From assembly GCA_003564655.1 (NCBI GenBank), contig PXES01000246.1, positions 1-14,642 on the forward strand: 14,642 nt of DNA, written 5' to 3'. Of this stretch, positions 14,164 through 14,642 are shown in pieces. Under the pieces are notes generated by a model that did no database searches, was not told the origin of the DNA, and saw only the letters and a program-made list of their open reading frames with translations. The DNA comes from Paracoccaceae bacterium. Its GTDB lineage: Bacteria; Pseudomonadota; Alphaproteobacteria; Rhodobacterales; Rhodobacteraceae. Made by a program: the position numbers and the translations under genes. Within the stretch, counting starts at the first letter, position 1. Each line of letters begins with the position of its first letter.

Positions 14164-14642
14164 TCATGCTATGGGTGAGAACAGACGGCCACGCTTGGCA
14201 GCCACATCCAGCCAGACCGCGACGATGATGACGGCCCAGGTGACAAGCCATTGCGTGTAGTAGGGCTGCCCCATCAGGATCAGACCGTTCTGGATGAAGG
14301 CCAGCATCAGCACGCCCAGCACGGTGCGCAGGATACTGCCAGAGCCGCCGAGCAGCGATGTGCCCCCCAGGATCACGGCCGCCAGAACCTGCAGCTCATA
14401 GCCCTGGCCCACGTTGTTCTGCGAACCCATGACCCGGCTGCCCAGGATGATCGCGGCAATGGCCACGCAGAGCGCCGAGATCAGGTAGGTCATGAACACG
14501 ATCCGCGAGCGCGGGATGCCCGAGAAGACCGAGGCCGTCGGGTTGCCGCCCACGGCATGGACGCGCCGCCCGAAGGGCATTGTCGTCATGATGACATGGA
14601 AGATCAGCGCAAGCCCGAGAAAGATGATGATCGGTGTGGCGA
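14164..14642 (-). CDS. Second sugar ABC transporter permease, 3' part only
   Basis: The last 158 residues of another BPD_transp_2-family permease; the frame stays open to the right edge, so the start is outside the window. The visible part begins ATPIIIFLGLALIFHVIM and continues into the ATPase-contact loop PFGRRVHAVGGNPTASVFSG and the conserved VILGGTSLLGGSGSILRTVLG-type segment, with four or so hydrophobic helices. It differs clearly in sequence from the following permease, so the two are paralogues and not a recent duplication. The stop at 14166-14164 nearly abuts the next permease start. The substrate-binding protein gene of this importer is not in view and is expected further right. Confidence 0.92.
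   Translation of the reverse strand, partial: ATPIIIFLGLALIFHVIMTTMPFGRRVHAVGGNPTASVFSGIPRSRIVFMTYLISALCVAIAAIILGSRVMGSQNNVGQGYELQVLAAVILGGTSLLGGSGSILRTVLGVLMLAFIQNGLILMGQPYYTQWLVTWAVIIVAVWLDVAAKRGRLFSPIA

Noticed and set aside
13166..14642. Recent tandem duplication of the permease gene
   Set aside because: The two permeases share family motifs but differ widely between them, as expected for an old heterodimeric pair.

Overview
The window looks like chromosomal DNA of an alphaproteobacterium, most likely Rhodobacterales. The basis is high G+C throughout, strong G/C bias at third codon positions, compact ATGA-coupled operons and the family resemblance of the proteins. This is an inference from composition and gene content, because no rRNA or other marker gene is present. 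Thirteen protein genes are supported, two of them cut by the window edges. I see no tRNA, rRNA, CRISPR array, insertion sequence or phage gene.

Left block (1-4781, minus strand): an Mrp/Mnh/Pha-type multisubunit Na+(K+)/H+ antiporter operon, read in the order mnhA, B, C, D, E and running off the left edge; mnhF and mnhG would be expected beyond it. A/B, C/D and D/E overlap by ATGA, and B and C are one base apart. Key ion-path residues are present in MnhD (Glu137, Lys219) and MnhA (Glu124, Lys206). MnhA appears to lack the usual first membrane helix.

Middle block (5019-9472): after a 237-base divergent spacer, a small unrecognised protein of 127 aa is translationally coupled to a P1 (S58/DmpA-type) peptidase on the plus strand. 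Facing it on the minus strand is a two-gene operon: an IlvD/Edd dehydratase very like D-xylonate dehydratase, then a DadA-like FAD amine dehydrogenase. The two units meet tail to tail at a small hairpin.

Right block (9716-14642): a SapC-family protein (plus) diverges from the dehydratase and converges on a BKACE (DUF849) beta-keto acid cleavage enzyme (minus) across a perfect 8-bp hairpin that contains both stop codons. Upstream of the BKACE gene lies a 350-base gene-free leader with a perfect 17-bp inverted repeat and several other hairpins. Beyond that is a ribose/xylose-type ABC importer operon (permease, permease, ATPase; minus strand) entering from the right edge. Its binding protein is not in view.

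Taken together, 5019-14642 reads as a catabolic island for import and breakdown of a sugar or sugar acid, with an amino or keto-acid branch (FAD dehydrogenase, P1 peptidase, BKACE). The true substrate is not visible from sequence. The most interesting items are the structured leader before the BKACE gene, a BKACE lacking the Glu that contacts the amino group in the founding enzyme, the small protein coupled to the P1 peptidase, and the dehydratase/FAD dehydrogenase pairing.
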